Assembly: GCF_002813375.1 (NCBI RefSeq)
Contig: NZ_PHUJ01000003.1
Coordinates: forward strand, 4,278,001-4,342,000
Source: Pseudonocardia alni
Lineage (GTDB): Bacteria; Actinomycetota; Actinomycetes; Mycobacteriales; Pseudonocardiaceae
DNA: 64,000 nucleotides
Reading direction: 5' to 3'
Shown here: positions 1-8,456 of the stretch, one piece after another
Layout of the letters: each line of letters begins with the position of its first letter
Numbering within the stretch: the stretch's first letter is position 1
The notes under the pieces: generated by a model
The model's input: only the letters and a program-made list of their open reading frames with translations
What the model was told of the DNA's origin: nothing
Databases searched by the model: none
Position numbers and translations under genes: made by a program

Positions 1-1
1 G

Positions 2-277
2 GCCGCGCACCTGATGATGGTCAACGCCGCGCGCCTCAAGGACCGCGGCGAGCGCAACGACGTCGAGGCCGGCATGGCCAAGATGCTCGCCTCGGAGTAC
101 TGCAAGGAGGTCACCGAGGAGGCGTTCCGCATCCACGGCGGCTACGGCTACTCCAAGGAGTACGAGATCGAGCGTCTCATGCGCGAGGCGCCGTTCCTGC
201 TCATCGGCGAGGGCACCTCGGAGATCCAGAAGACGATCATCTCCCGGGGTCTGCTGCGCGACTACAAGCTGCGCTGA
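2..277 (+). CDS. acyl-CoA dehydrogenase, C-terminal fragment
   Basis: This is the last 91 codons of an acyl-CoA dehydrogenase; the frame is open from base 2 and the N-terminal three quarters lie outside the window. Seen: the helical C-terminal domain with AARLKDRG, the EAFRIHGGYGY segment and the terminal GEGTSEIQKTIISR motif, which in this family lies near the FAD and substrate pockets. Family knowledge: FAD-dependent alpha,beta-dehydrogenation of acyl-CoA esters in fatty or branched-chain acid degradation. The substrate cannot be told from this fragment. A strong hairpin follows directly, so it is the last gene of its transcript. Confidence 0.93.
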   Translation, partial: AAHLMMVNAARLKDRGERNDVEAGMAKMLASEYCKEVTEEAFRIHGGYGYSKEYEIERLMREAPFLLIGEGTSEIQKTIISRGLLRDYKLR

Positions 278-290
278 CCGCACCCGCGTC

Positions 291-327
291 CACGGCCCCG
301 TACCCCGTCCCGGGGTGCGGGGCCGTG
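291..327 (+). terminator. hairpin terminator after acyl-CoA dehydrogenase
   Basis: CACGGCCCCG pairs with CGGGGCCGTG and the inner ACCCCG with CGGGGT, giving a 16-bp stem with one T/G mismatch and a 3-nt loop. There is no U-run, as is common in high-GC actinobacteria. Confidence 0.7.
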
Positions 328-443
328 TCGTCCGGTCGGTGGGGTGTGACCTGCGGCTCCGCGACTAGTGTTCGGGGCACGTCGCGGTCGGGTCGAACGT
401 TGCACCGACGACGAGACAGGACATCTTCCACGAGGAGCACGCC

Positions 444-965
444 ATGACCAACCCCTTCGGCGGCCAGACTCGTCCGGCTCCGGGCCTGCCGCAGCTGCCC
501 ACTCCGCCGACCGGGTGGCCGGTGGGCTCCTACGCCACCTACGAGGAGGCGCAGCGGGCCGTCGACCACCTCGCCGACTCCGACTTCCCGGTCGCCGACG
601 TGACGATCGTCGGCGTCGACCTGATGCTCGTCGAGCGGGTCATCGCCCGCCTGACCTGGGGCCGGGTGCTCGCCTCCGGCGCGGCGCAGGGTGCCTGGCT
701 GGGTCTGTTCGTCGGTGTCCTGCTGTTCGTGTTCTCCCCGGACGGCAACTTCCTGCCCATCGTCGTCGGCCTGGTGTCCGGGGCGGTGTTCTTCATGGCC
801 TTCGCCGCGGTCAGCTACAGCGCGAGCAAGGGCCGCCGGGACTTCCAGTCCGCCAGCCAGATGGTGGCGGGCCGCTACGACGTCCTGTGCGAGCCGCGCA
901 ACGCCGAGCGGGCCCGCGAGATGCTGGCCAAGCTGGCGATGGGCGGCCCCGGCGGGGGCTTCTGA
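444..965 (+). CDS. YflT-like general stress membrane protein
   Basis: A 173-residue protein. Residues 25-65 resemble the heat/general-stress YflT (GSP17M-like) domain: VGSYATYEEAQRAVDHL followed by DVTIVGVDL. Two hydrophobic segments follow (about residues 75-98 and 103-125, the first containing GAWLGLFVGVLLFVF), so it is probably an inner-membrane protein with a short soluble tail. The N-terminus is Pro-rich and the C-terminus ends in a glycine cluster. The start ATG has a GAGGAG ribosome site 8 nt upstream, and a -10-like TAGTGT lies at 366-371, giving a leader of about 70 nt. The molecular function of this family is not known; stress induction is only a family trait. Confidence 0.75.
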   Translation: MTNPFGGQTRPAPGLPQLPTPPTGWPVGSYATYEEAQRAVDHLADSDFPVADVTIVGVDLMLVERVIARLTWGRVLASGAAQGAWLGLFVGVLLFVFSPDGNFLPIVVGLVSGAVFFMAFAAVSYSASKGRRDFQSASQMVAGRYDVLCEPRNAERAREMLAKLAMGGPGGGF

Positions 966-1111
966 CCGGCCCCCGCCCCGCCCGCACGACCCCGCGGCCG
1001 TCGTCACCCGACCGGGTGGCGGCGGCCGTCGTGCGCCGGCAAGCGGACATCGGTTCCCACCGGGCACACCGCCTCCTATAGTTCGCGCGTCGGACATATC
1101 GGAGGGGCGCG

Positions 1112-3358
1112 ATGACACAGGTGTCGGGCGGACCGGCGGGGCGCGAGCTCCCGCCGGCGGCGGTGGACGAGGAGGTGCTCCTCGCCGAACAGCGGGCGTG
1201 GACACCGTGGAAGATCGCGGTGTGGGCGGGGATCGCCCTGCTGGGCGGGCTGGCGTGGGTGATGCTCGCGCTGGTGCGCGGGGAGACGGTCAACGCGATC
1301 TGGTTCGTGTTCGCCGCGGTGAGCACCTACGCGATCGCGTACCGGTTCTACTCCCGCTACATCGAGAACAAGCTCCTGCGTCCGGACGACCGGCGCGCCA
1401 CCCCGGCCGAGTACAAGGAGAACGGCCAGGACTTCCTGCCGACCGACCGGCGGGTCCTCTACGGCCACCACTTCGCCGCGATCGCCGGTGCCGGTCCGCT
1501 GGTCGGACCGGTCCTGGCCGCGCAGATGGGGTACCTGCCCGGCACGATCTGGATCATCGTCGGCGTCATCGTCGCCGGCGCGGTCCAGGACTATCTGGTG
1601 CTGTTCTTCTCGATGCGCCGCGGCGGGCGCTCGCTGGGCCAGATGGCCCGCGAGGAGCTCGGCCGGGTCGGCGGGATCGCGGCGATCATCGCGACCCTCG
1701 CCATCATGATCATCCTGATCGCGGTGCTCACGCTGGTCGTGGTGAACGCGCTCGGGGAGAGCCCGTGGGGCGTCTTCTCGGTGGCGCTGACCATCCCGAT
1801 CGCCCTGTTCATGGGCGTCTACCTGCGGTACCTGCGGCCCGGGAAGGTCTCCGAGGTCTCCTGGATCGGCTTCGTGCTGCTGATCGGCGCGATCGTCGCC
1901 GGCGGCTGGGTCTCCGAGACCGGCTGGGGCCAGGCGCTGTTCACCCTGGACCGGACCACCATCGCCTGGGGCGTGATCGTCTACGGCTTCGTGGCCGCGG
2001 TGCTCCCGGTCTGGCTGCTGCTCGCCCCGCGCGACTACCTGTCGACGTTCATGAAGATCGGCACGATCGTGCTGCTCGCGGTGGCGATCATCGTCGTCCG
2101 CCCCGAGGTCGCGGCGCCCGCGTTCAGCGAGTTCGCCGGCCGCGACGACGGCCCCGTCGTCGCCGGGTCGCTGTTCCCGTTCCTGTTCGTGACGATCGCC
2201 TGCGGCGCGCTGTCCGGCTTCCACGCCCTGATCTCCTCGGGTACCACGCCCAAGCTGGTCGAGAAGGAGCGCCAGACCCGCTTCATCGGCTACGGCGGCA
2301 TGCTCATGGAGTCCTTCGTGGCGATCATGGCGCTGGTCGCGGCGCTGTCGATCGACCGCGGGCTCTACTTCGCGATGAACGTGCCCGCGTCGCTGACCGA
2401 GGGCACCGTCGAGGGCGCGGCCGCGTTCGTGAACTCGCTCGGCCTGATGAACGTCAACGTCACCCCCGACCAGCTGGCGACGACCGCGGCACTGGTCGGC
2501 GAGGAGTCGATCGTCTCCCGCACCGGGGGTGCGCCGACGCTGGCGGTCGGCCTGGCGAACATCATGCAGCAGTTCATCGGCGGGCCCGGGATGATGAGCT
2601 TCTGGTACCACTTCGCGATCATGTTCGAGGCGCTGTTCATCCTCACCGCCGTCGACGCCGGCACCCGGGTGGCGCGCTTCATGCTGCAGGACGCGATCGG
2701 CACCGTGGCCCCGAGGTTTAAGGACACCTCGTGGCGGCCGGCCGCCTGGATCTGCACCGGGCTGATGGTCGGTGCCTGGGGCGCGATCCTGCTGATGGGC
2801 GTGACCGACCCGCTGGGCGGGATCAACACGCTCTTCCCGCTGTTCGGCATCGCGAACCAGCTCCTGGCGGCGATCGCGCTCGCGGTCTGCCTGGCGATCG
2901 CGGCCCGGCGCGGGCACGTGCGCTACCTGTGGATCATCGTCGTGCCGCTGGCGTTCGCCGCCGTCGTGACGGTCACGGCGTCGATGTACAAGATCTTCTC
3001 CTCGAACCCGAAGATCGGGTACTGGGCGCAGCACTTCGCCTTCCGGGAGGCCATCGCGTCCGGGGAGACGAGCTTCGGCACCGCGGGCACCCCGCAGGCG
3101 ATGGCGGCCGTCGTCCGCAACACCTTCGTCCAGGGCACGCTGTCGATCCTGTTCGTGACGCTCGCGCTCGTCGTGATCGTCGCCGCGGTCCTGGCCGCCC
3201 GGACGTCGATCTCGACGGGCGGCCGCCCGGACCACGAGGAGGAACCGGTTCCCTCGCGGCTCTACGCCCCGGCCGGCCTGGTCGCGACCCCGGCGGAGAA
3301 GGAGCTGGAGAAGGAGTGGACCGAGACGGTCGGCACCCCGGCCCGGTCGGGGCACTGA
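1112..3358 (+). CDS. cstA: CstA-family carbon starvation / pyruvate transporter
   Basis: A 748-residue polytopic membrane protein of the CstA family. Known members (E. coli CstA, BtsT) are proton-coupled pyruvate transporters and have also been linked to peptide uptake in starvation. Seen: about 16-18 hydrophobic segments beginning at residue 30, the family block HHFAAIAGAGPLVGPVLAAQ near residues 125-145, and LFGIANQLLAAIAL near residue 580. The start ATG is preceded by GGAGGGG with good spacing; TATAGT at 1077-1082 is a plausible -10. A YbdD/YjiX protein follows 2 nt after the stop, the usual partner. Length and motifs are normal for the family. Confidence 0.93.
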   Translation: MTQVSGGPAGRELPPAAVDEEVLLAEQRAWTPWKIAVWAGIALLGGLAWVMLALVRGETVNAIWFVFAAVSTYAIAYRFYSRYIENKLLRPDDRRATPAEYKENGQDFLPTDRRVLYGHHFAAIAGAGPLVGPVLAAQMGYLPGTIWIIVGVIVAGAVQDYLVLFFSMRRGGRSLGQMAREELGRVGGIAAIIATLAIMIILIAVLTLVVVNALGESPWGVFSVALTIPIALFMGVYLRYLRPGKVSEVSWIGFVLLIGAIVAGGWVSETGWGQALFTLDRTTIAWGVIVYGFVAAVLPVWLLLAPRDYLSTFMKIGTIVLLAVAIIVVRPEVAAPAFSEFAGRDDGPVVAGSLFPFLFVTIACGALSGFHALISSGTTPKLVEKERQTRFIGYGGMLMESFVAIMALVAALSIDRGLYFAMNVPASLTEGTVEGAAAFVNSLGLMNVNVTPDQLATTAALVGEESIVSRTGGAPTLAVGLANIMQQFIGGPGMMSFWYHFAIMFEALFILTAVDAGTRVARFMLQDAIGTVAPRFKDTSWRPAAWICTGLMVGAWGAILLMGVTDPLGGINTLFPLFGIANQLLAAIALAVCLAIAARRGHVRYLWIIVVPLAFAAVVTVTASMYKIFSSNPKIGYWAQHFAFREAIASGETSFGTAGTPQAMAAVVRNTFVQGTLSILFVTLALVVIVAAVLAARTSISTGGRPDHEEEPVPSRLYAPAGLVATPAEKELEKEWTETVGTPARSGH

Positions 3359-3360
3359 CC

Positions 3361-3570
3361 GTGGCGGCACCGACCGTGGCGGCCACGACGCTGGCCCGGC
3401 TGCGGGCGCTGCACGGCTGGTGGCGCGGGGTGATCGGGGCGGATCTGTACGACCGCTACCTCGACCACCACCGTCGCAGCGGACACGACCACCCGCCGAT
3501 GACCGAGCGGGAGTACTGGCGGGCCCGCACCGCGTACCAGGAGAGCAACCCGCAGGGCCGCTGCTGCTGA
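3361..3570 (+). CDS. YbdD/YjiX-family small protein
   Basis: A 69-residue protein starting at GTG two bases after the cstA stop, so probably translationally coupled. Seen: the family signature WWRGVIGADLYDRYLDHHRR, then HPPMTEREYWRAR and a Cys-Cys C-terminus. YbdD/YjiX proteins nearly always follow cstA or btsT and are thought to help the transporter; the mechanism is unknown. It is soluble and highly charged. Confidence 0.88.
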   Translation: MAAPTVAATTLARLRALHGWWRGVIGADLYDRYLDHHRRSGHDHPPMTEREYWRARTAYQESNPQGRCC

Positions 3571-3638
3571 GGCGGCACCCCGCCTCCGGCCGGACCCGCT
3601 GCGCCGCACGGGTGGCCGGAGCTGCACGTTCGGCCCAG

Positions 3639-3682
3639 CGCGCCCTCCCGGGTGGGTGTCACACCCCACCGGGGAGGGCGCG
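3639..3682 (+). terminator. terminator of the cstA-ybdD operon
   Basis: Arms CGCGCCCTCCC (3639-3649) and GGGAGGGCGCG (3672-3682) pair perfectly, and GGTGGG pairs with CCCACC inside after one mismatch. The apex contains the palindrome GTGTCACAC (3656-3664). It can act in either orientation. Confidence 0.65.
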
Positions 3683-3724
3683 TCGGGTTCCGGACACGGG
3701 CTGCTGCGGGCAGGATCAGGCACT

Positions 3725-5068
3725 GTGAGCGGCGAGGCGTGGCAGGAGAGCGACCAGATCCGCCCGGCCACGGTGCACCGTGCCTACGGGCGGGGTGCCG
3801 CGGGCTTCGACGCCTTCGTCGCGACCCTGCCCGGCTACCGCACCCACCTGCGGGTGTCGGCGTCGCGGATGGGCCTGGGCGACGGCCACGGTCTGCGTCT
3901 GCTCGACGTCGGCTGCGGCACCGGGGTGTCCACCGAGGCGCTGCTGACCAGCGTCGGAGGTGCCGAGGTGGTCGCGGTCGACGCGTCCGCGGAGATGCTC
4001 GCCGTCGCCCGGAAGAAGAACTGGTCGCCCCGGGTGACGTTCGTGCACTCCCGGCTGGAGACCCTCGCCGAGGCCGGCATCGAGGGCCCGTTCGACGGGA
4101 TCCTCGCGTCCTTCCTGGTGTCCAACCTGCCCGACGCCGAGCACGGCCTGCGCCGGCTGCTGAGCCTGCTCGCGCCCGGCGCCCCGCTGGCGGTGCACGA
4201 CTACGCCGTCGGCGGCCGGAGCCGGATGCGCTGGACGACGGCGAACTGGACCTGGATGCTCCCGATGGCCTCGCTGCGCTGGGGGGCCGCGGACCTCGCC
4301 CGCTACCGGGCCAGGCGGATCGCGACGGCCGGCGGGCCCGAGCAGATGGTGCACCGGATGGAACGGGCCGGGTTCGACGACGTCCGCGTCCAGACCGTCG
4401 GCGGGGTCCAGCAGCACCTCGTGCACACGTTCCTGGGACGGCGCCCCGACGAGCCCGACGTCGTGGGGGAGCGCCAGGAACGCCGCGCCCGCCGCTCGGC
4501 CATCGCCGCCGCGGGGTGGCGGCCCCTCCGGGACGAGCCCGCCCCGGCTCCCGGGGACACGACCGAACCCGTCGACGAGGGCGGCCCCGAGGACCCCGGC
4601 TACGCCGAGACACTCCCGGAGCAGGTGCTCGAGGACGACGGGGTGGAGGTGGGGGAGGGTGACGCCGACGGCGCCGCGGACCCGGCCCCGTCCGGTGCGG
4701 CGGACGACCCCGCCCCCACCGAGGACGACGACCCGGACACCCGCCCGCGCGGGCACGCTGTGGCCCGGGCGCTGCGGTACGGGCTGCCGGACCCCCGTCC
4801 CGAGCCCTCCGACCCCGGCGCCGCGGAACCCGGGTCCGGTGCCGCCGAGTCCGACCCCGGTGCCGCCGGACCCGACCGCGGCGCTGCCGAGCCCGGACCT
4901 GCCGGACCCGGCACCACGGGCCCCCGGCGCCCGACGCCCGGCCCTCGTCCGCGCCGCCCGGTCGGGCTCCGGCGCCCCGGCCCCCCGCGGCCACGCCCCG
5001 GGGACGCGCCCCCGCCCGCCGGGGACGACGAGCCGCCGACCCCGCCGACGGGCACCCGCCGGGTCTGA
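3725..5068 (+). CDS. class I SAM-dependent methyltransferase with long disordered tail
   Basis: A 447-residue protein from GTG 3725 (-10-like CAGGAT just upstream suggests a leaderless mRNA). Residues 1-240 form a Rossmann-type methyltransferase: motif I LLDVGCGTGVSTEALL near residue 59, acidic strand-2 residue in VVAVDAS, and the late block RMERAGFDDVRVQTVGG. After residue 245 come about 200 residues rich in Pro, Ala, Gly, Glu and Asp with repeats such as GAAEP and GAAGP, with no recognisable fold. The substrate cannot be inferred. Family members of this kind methylate quinones, lipids or small metabolites. The tail is low-complexity but open in this frame throughout. Confidence 0.8.
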   Translation: MSGEAWQESDQIRPATVHRAYGRGAAGFDAFVATLPGYRTHLRVSASRMGLGDGHGLRLLDVGCGTGVSTEALLTSVGGAEVVAVDASAEMLAVARKKNWSPRVTFVHSRLETLAEAGIEGPFDGILASFLVSNLPDAEHGLRRLLSLLAPGAPLAVHDYAVGGRSRMRWTTANWTWMLPMASLRWGAADLARYRARRIATAGGPEQMVHRMERAGFDDVRVQTVGGVQQHLVHTFLGRRPDEPDVVGERQERRARRSAIAAAGWRPLRDEPAPAPGDTTEPVDEGGPEDPGYAETLPEQVLEDDGVEVGEGDADGAADPAPSGAADDPAPTEDDDPDTRPRGHAVARALRYGLPDPRPEPSDPGAAEPGSGAAESDPGAAGPDRGAAEPGPAGPGTTGPRRPTPGPRPRRPVGLRRPGPPRPRPGDAPPPAGDDEPPTPPTGTRRV

Positions 5069-5086
5069 CCGGCGGGCGTCCCGGGC

Positions 5087-6193
5087 CTACAGCCAGCCGT
5101 TGCGGCGGAAGTTGCGGTACAGCAGCCCGCACAGCGTCGCGATGACGATCAGGACCATCGGGTACCCGAAGTCCCAGTGCAGCTCGGGCATCGAGTCGAA
5201 GTTCATGCCGTAGACGCCGGCGATCATCGTCGGCACCGAGATCAGGCCCGCGTAGGCGGTGATCTTCCGCATGTCGTTGTTCTGCCGCATGCTGATCTTC
5301 GCGAGGACCGCGTCGACCAGGGTGGTCAGCAGCTCGTTGAAACCGGCCACCTGCTCGGCGACGCCGCCGAGGTGGTCGTCGACGTCGCGGAAGTAGGACC
5401 GCACGTCGTGCGGGACCAGCGCGCTGTAACCCTCGGCGAGCTTGCGCATCGGCCCGACCAGCGGCATCACCGCACGACGCAGGTCGAGGATCTCGCGCTT
5501 CATGACGTAGATCTGCTCGGGGTTCATCGTCGAGCGCGGCGAGAACACCTCGGCCTCGACGGCGTCGATGTCGTCCTCGATCTGCCCGCAGACCTCGATG
5601 TAGGAGTCGACGACGTGGTCGGCGATGGCGTGCAGCACCGCGGCCGGGCCGAGGGACAGCTGCTCCGGGTCGTCCTCGAGCCGCCGCCGTACCTCCCGCA
5701 GGCCGGTGTGGCGGCCGTGCCGGACGGTCACGACGAAGTCGCGCCCGAGGAAGGCCATGACCTCACCGGTCTCGACGATCTCGTTCGACGTCGTCGGGTC
5801 GGCGTGCCCGACGTAGCGGACGGTCTTGAGCACCATGAACAGCGTGTCGTCGTAGCGCTCGAGCTTGGGGCGGTTGTGCGCGTGCACCGCGTCCTCGACG
5901 GCGAGCTCGTGCAGCCCGTAGGTCTCGGCGACGCCGGCGATCTGCTCGGAGTCCGGCTCGTGCAGCCCGATCCAGACGAAGCCCTCGCCGCGCTCGCGGA
6001 CCTCGGCGATCGCCTCGTCGTGGGTCCAGCGGCCGGGGAGCCGGCGGCCGTCGACGTAGACGGCGCAGTCGACGACGTAGGCGGACAGTGGAACACGCAG
6101 CCGGACGGGCGGGCTCGCGGCGGCCCGCGCCGCGGCGCGCTCGGCGCGGCGGGACGGGCGGATGGTGGGGCGGAGCTGGGAGAGCGAGGGCAT
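5087..6193 (-). CDS. corA: CorA-family magnesium/cobalt transporter
   Basis: A 368-residue protein of the CorA/2-TM-GxN family, which forms pentameric Mg2+ channels in the inner membrane. Seen: soluble alpha/beta N-domain, long stalk helix region, then two C-terminal membrane segments with the pore motif YGMNF at the end of TM1 and a short basic tail ending NFRRNGWL. The chosen ATG has GGAGGTGG about 11 nt upstream; the frame stays open upstream of it but loses family resemblance. The 5' leader is long and structured (see the feature at 6194-6400). Confidence 0.92.
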   Translation of the reverse strand: MPSLSQLRPTIRPSRRAERAAARAAASPPVRLRVPLSAYVVDCAVYVDGRRLPGRWTHDEAIAEVRERGEGFVWIGLHEPDSEQIAGVAETYGLHELAVEDAVHAHNRPKLERYDDTLFMVLKTVRYVGHADPTTSNEIVETGEVMAFLGRDFVVTVRHGRHTGLREVRRRLEDDPEQLSLGPAAVLHAIADHVVDSYIEVCGQIEDDIDAVEAEVFSPRSTMNPEQIYVMKREILDLRRAVMPLVGPMRKLAEGYSALVPHDVRSYFRDVDDHLGGVAEQVAGFNELLTTLVDAVLAKISMRQNNDMRKITAYAGLISVPTMIAGVYGMNFDSMPELHWDFGYPMVLIVIATLCGLLYRNFRRNGWL

Positions 6194-6400
6194 CACGAGG
6201 ACCACCTCCGGGCGTGCCGGTGCGGCTCGGGGGGCGAGCGGCACCGGGGAACGGTGCGACCGCGCAGGGCGGCCGCCGGGCCGGAACTCGCCTCCCGCCG
6301 GGATCAGCCCGTGACGTGCTCCGGGGCCGTGTGCAGCGGGAGGCGGCACCTACTGCTCGCCGGTGTCTGGGACGCGGACACCGCACTCACCTCCCTAGCT
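6194..6400 (-). promoter_or_regulatory. structured 5' leader of corA, candidate Mg-responsive element
   Basis: The 366 bases between corA and the divergent maoC hold no gene. On the corA strand the RNA would contain a 7-bp hairpin CGGTGTC/GACACCG (6361-6367, 6377-6383) and a perfect 10-bp long-range stem CGCCTCCCGC/GCGGGAGGCG (6289-6298, 6336-6345). Upstream of them lies TAGGGAGGTGAG. The purine-rich AGGTGAG start recalls M-box (ykoK) leaders, but most of the consensus cannot be matched by eye. The remaining part (6401-6559) holds the maoC promoter, with TAGATT near 6516. Confidence 0.35.
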
Positions 6401-6559
6401 GTTCCGGTGGACGTCCTGTGTCTCGTCCGTGCGCGGGCGGACGTCACCGAGATGTGACATCCCCGACCGTGCACGTGTGAGCCGGACCGCCCTTCCTCGC
6501 GCGGGCCACCGGATAGATTACCCCCGCAACGAATCGACAGCGTGATGGGAGCGTGAACG

Positions 6560-7063
6560 GTGCAGTTCGGGCGCTACTACGAGGAGTTCGAGGTCGGTGC
6601 GGTCTACAAGCACTGGCCCGGCAAGACGGTCACCGAGTACGACGACCACCTGTTCTGCCTCCTCACCATGAACCACCACCCGCTGCACATGGATGCGCAC
6701 TACGCGGAGGAGACGACCGACTTCGGCAAGAACGTCGTGGTCGGCAACTACATCTACTCGCTGCTGCTGGGCATGTCCGTGCCGGACGTGTCGGGCAAGG
6801 CGATCGCGAACCTCGAGGTCGAGTCGCTCAAGCACACGAAGCCGACCTTCCACGGCGACACGATCTACGGCGAGACCGAGGTCCTCGACAAGACCCCGTC
6901 GAAGTCGAAGGACGACCGCGGCGTCGTGTACGTCGAGACCCGCGGCTACAAGCAGGACGGCACCGTCGTGTGCACCTTCCGCCGCAAGGTCATGGTGCCC
7001 AAGCGGTCCTACGGCGACAGCCGCGGCGGGGAGCAGCCCGGCCGCCCCACGCCGCAGGTCTGA
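6560..7063 (+). CDS. MaoC-family acyl-CoA dehydratase
   Basis: A 167-residue single hot-dog protein starting at GTG. Seen: NHHPLHMDAHYAEETTDFG, which carries the hydratase-2 type catalytic D/H region, then VVGNYIYSLLLGMSV and the C-terminal TFRRKVMVPKR. Family members hydrate trans-2-enoyl-CoA or act on methylmalyl/mesaconyl-CoA type substrates; the mesaconyl-CoA-hydratase-like subgroup fits best, but the substrate is an inference. It stands alone between convergent and divergent neighbours. Confidence 0.85.
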   Translation: MQFGRYYEEFEVGAVYKHWPGKTVTEYDDHLFCLLTMNHHPLHMDAHYAEETTDFGKNVVVGNYIYSLLLGMSVPDVSGKAIANLEVESLKHTKPTFHGDTIYGETEVLDKTPSKSKDDRGVVYVETRGYKQDGTVVCTFRRKVMVPKRSYGDSRGGEQPGRPTPQV

Positions 7064-7086
7064 CCCGCGGCACACCACGCCGGCAC

Positions 7087-7118
7087 CGGCCCCCGACTCC
7101 GTCCCGGAGCGGGGGCCG
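7087..7118 (+). terminator. bidirectional terminator between maoC and the Nudix gene
   Basis: CGGCCCCCG pairs with CGGGGGCCG and CTCCG with CGGAG across a single bulged A, with a 3-nt loop. It separates two convergent genes. Confidence 0.65.
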
Positions 7119-7172
7119 TCGTGTGTCACCCACACGCATACCGCGGGGCCGGACGGGCACCCGCCGTGGCGG

Positions 7173-7577
7173 TCAGGTCCGGGGCAGGCAGTCCCAGCCG
7201 CCGAGGGTCTCGGTCAGGCCCTCGACGACGGCCAGCGTCGCGTAGTCCGCCCGGTCGACGAACCGGGCGTCGGTGGCGTCGTCGCCGGCCCGCGGGATGC
7301 CGTCGCCGGTCGCGAGGGTGCAGACGTAGTCGGCGATCCGGTACGGGCCGCGGAGGACCACCCCGGCCAGGCGCCCGGGGACGACCGTCAGACCGGTCTC
7401 CTCGGCGAGCTCGCGGACCACGGCCTCGTGCTCGCTCTCGCCCGCCTCGACCCGGCCGCCGGGGACCGACCAGAGCCCCCGACCAGGCTCGTTCGCCCTG
7501 CGGACGAGCAGCAATCGTCCGTCCGGGTCGAACACGATTCCACCCACGCAGGCGACGTGTCGGCTACTGTCGGTCAT
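7173..7577 (-). CDS. Nudix hydrolase
   Basis: A 134-residue MutT-like protein. The Nudix box is complete: GGRVEAGESEHEAVVRELAE followed by ETGL near residues 39-62, including the metal-binding REx2EE core. It begins HVACVGGIVFDPDGRLLLVRR. Such enzymes hydrolyse nucleoside diphosphates linked to another moiety, often oxidised dNTPs, NDP-sugars or cofactors; the substrate is not predictable. The ATG chosen lies where family similarity begins. It is monocistronic and ends at a shared terminator. Confidence 0.9.
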   Translation of the reverse strand: MTDSSRHVACVGGIVFDPDGRLLLVRRANEPGRGLWSVPGGRVEAGESEHEAVVRELAEETGLTVVPGRLAGVVLRGPYRIADYVCTLATGDGIPRAGDDATDARFVDRADYATLAVVEGLTETLGGWDCLPRT

Positions 7578-7686
7578 CCGGAACGACGGTACGCTGCTCG
7601 GGTGCCGGTACCGGGGCCAGTCGGCCCTCCGGTACCAATGACATGTCTGTGTGTCCGACACACCGAGAAACGGGTGGGCAGGGAAC

Positions 7687-7839
7687 GTGAAGAAGATCCT
7701 GATCCTGGTAGCGGTGGCGCTGGGGATCTTCCTGGTGATCACCAATCCCAATGGTGCGGCCGGTTCGGTCTCGAACGTGGGCAACATCCTCTACGACGCG
7801 GCGCAGTCCGTCTCGACCTTCGTCACCAACCTGATCTGA
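7687..7839 (+). CDS. small single-pass membrane protein
   Basis: A 50-residue protein with one hydrophobic helix (KKILILVAVALGIFLVI) followed by a polar segment SNVGNILYDAAQSVSTFVTNLI. GTG 7687 is preferred because the helix starts at residue 2; GTG 7651 would add 12 residues but has no ribosome site. It lies 4 nt before a PH-domain membrane protein and probably shares its transcript. The function is unknown; short proteins of this type recur beside PH-domain genes in actinobacteria. Confidence 0.65.
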   Translation: MKKILILVAVALGIFLVITNPNGAAGSVSNVGNILYDAAQSVSTFVTNLI

Positions 7840-7843
7840 GCCC

Positions 7844-8401
7844 GTGCTCGCGCCCCGGGAGATCGACGAGTACCTGCTCCCCACGGAGCGGCGCGTCATC
7901 CGTGTGCGCCAGCACTGGGCGGTGATGGTCAAACACATCTGGCAGACGGCGCTGTTCATCATCGTGGTGATCGGTGTCGAGCAGCTGCTCGACGGGCCCG
8001 GGGTCGACCCGGTGCTGGACGTCGTGGTCGACAACCTGGCGTTCTACCTGGTCGTCGTCGCGGTCCTGCGCTACACGGCGCTGTCGATCCTCTGGTGGAT
8101 CGAGCGGATCGTGATCACCGACAAGCGGGTGATGATCGCCCAGGGGATCATCGTGCACAACGTCGGCATGATGCCCCTGGGCAAGGTCACCGACCTGACG
8201 TTCCAGCGTTCGCTGTCCGGGCGCATGCTCGGCTACGGGACGATGGTCGTCGAGTCCGCGGGCCAGATCCAGGCGCTGAACCGCATCGACTACATGCCGC
8301 GCCCCGAGGAGATCTACGAGGCGCTCTCCGAGCTGGTCTTCGGGGAGAAGGGCAAGACCCGCGCGACCGGCATGCTCGCCAAACCGCGCTGGCGGCGCTG
8401 A
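7844..8401 (+). CDS. PH domain-containing membrane protein (bPH2/YdbS-like)
   Basis: A 185-residue protein. Two hydrophobic segments lie at about residues 27-46 and 58-80. They are followed by a bacterial PH-like domain with the usual pattern RIVITDKRVMIAQGIIVHNVG, then MMPLGKVTDLTFQRS and YGTMVVESAGQ. These domains sit at the cytoplasmic face of the membrane; their biochemical role is unsettled. It starts at GTG and is read with the preceding 50-residue protein. Confidence 0.85.
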   Translation: MLAPREIDEYLLPTERRVIRVRQHWAVMVKHIWQTALFIIVVIGVEQLLDGPGVDPVLDVVVDNLAFYLVVVAVLRYTALSILWWIERIVITDKRVMIAQGIIVHNVGMMPLGKVTDLTFQRSLSGRMLGYGTMVVESAGQIQALNRIDYMPRPEEIYEALSELVFGEKGKTRATGMLAKPRWRR

Positions 8402-8456
8402 CCCGCGTGTCCCGTCGCGGGATGCGCGCGCGCCGCGCGGCGCTAGTGTCGGTCAC

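Noticed and set aside
1076..3370. Long open frames antisense to cstA and other genes throughout the window
   Set aside because: High GC content keeps antisense frames open. They are Arg/Pro/Asp-rich, lack ribosome sites and show no domains.
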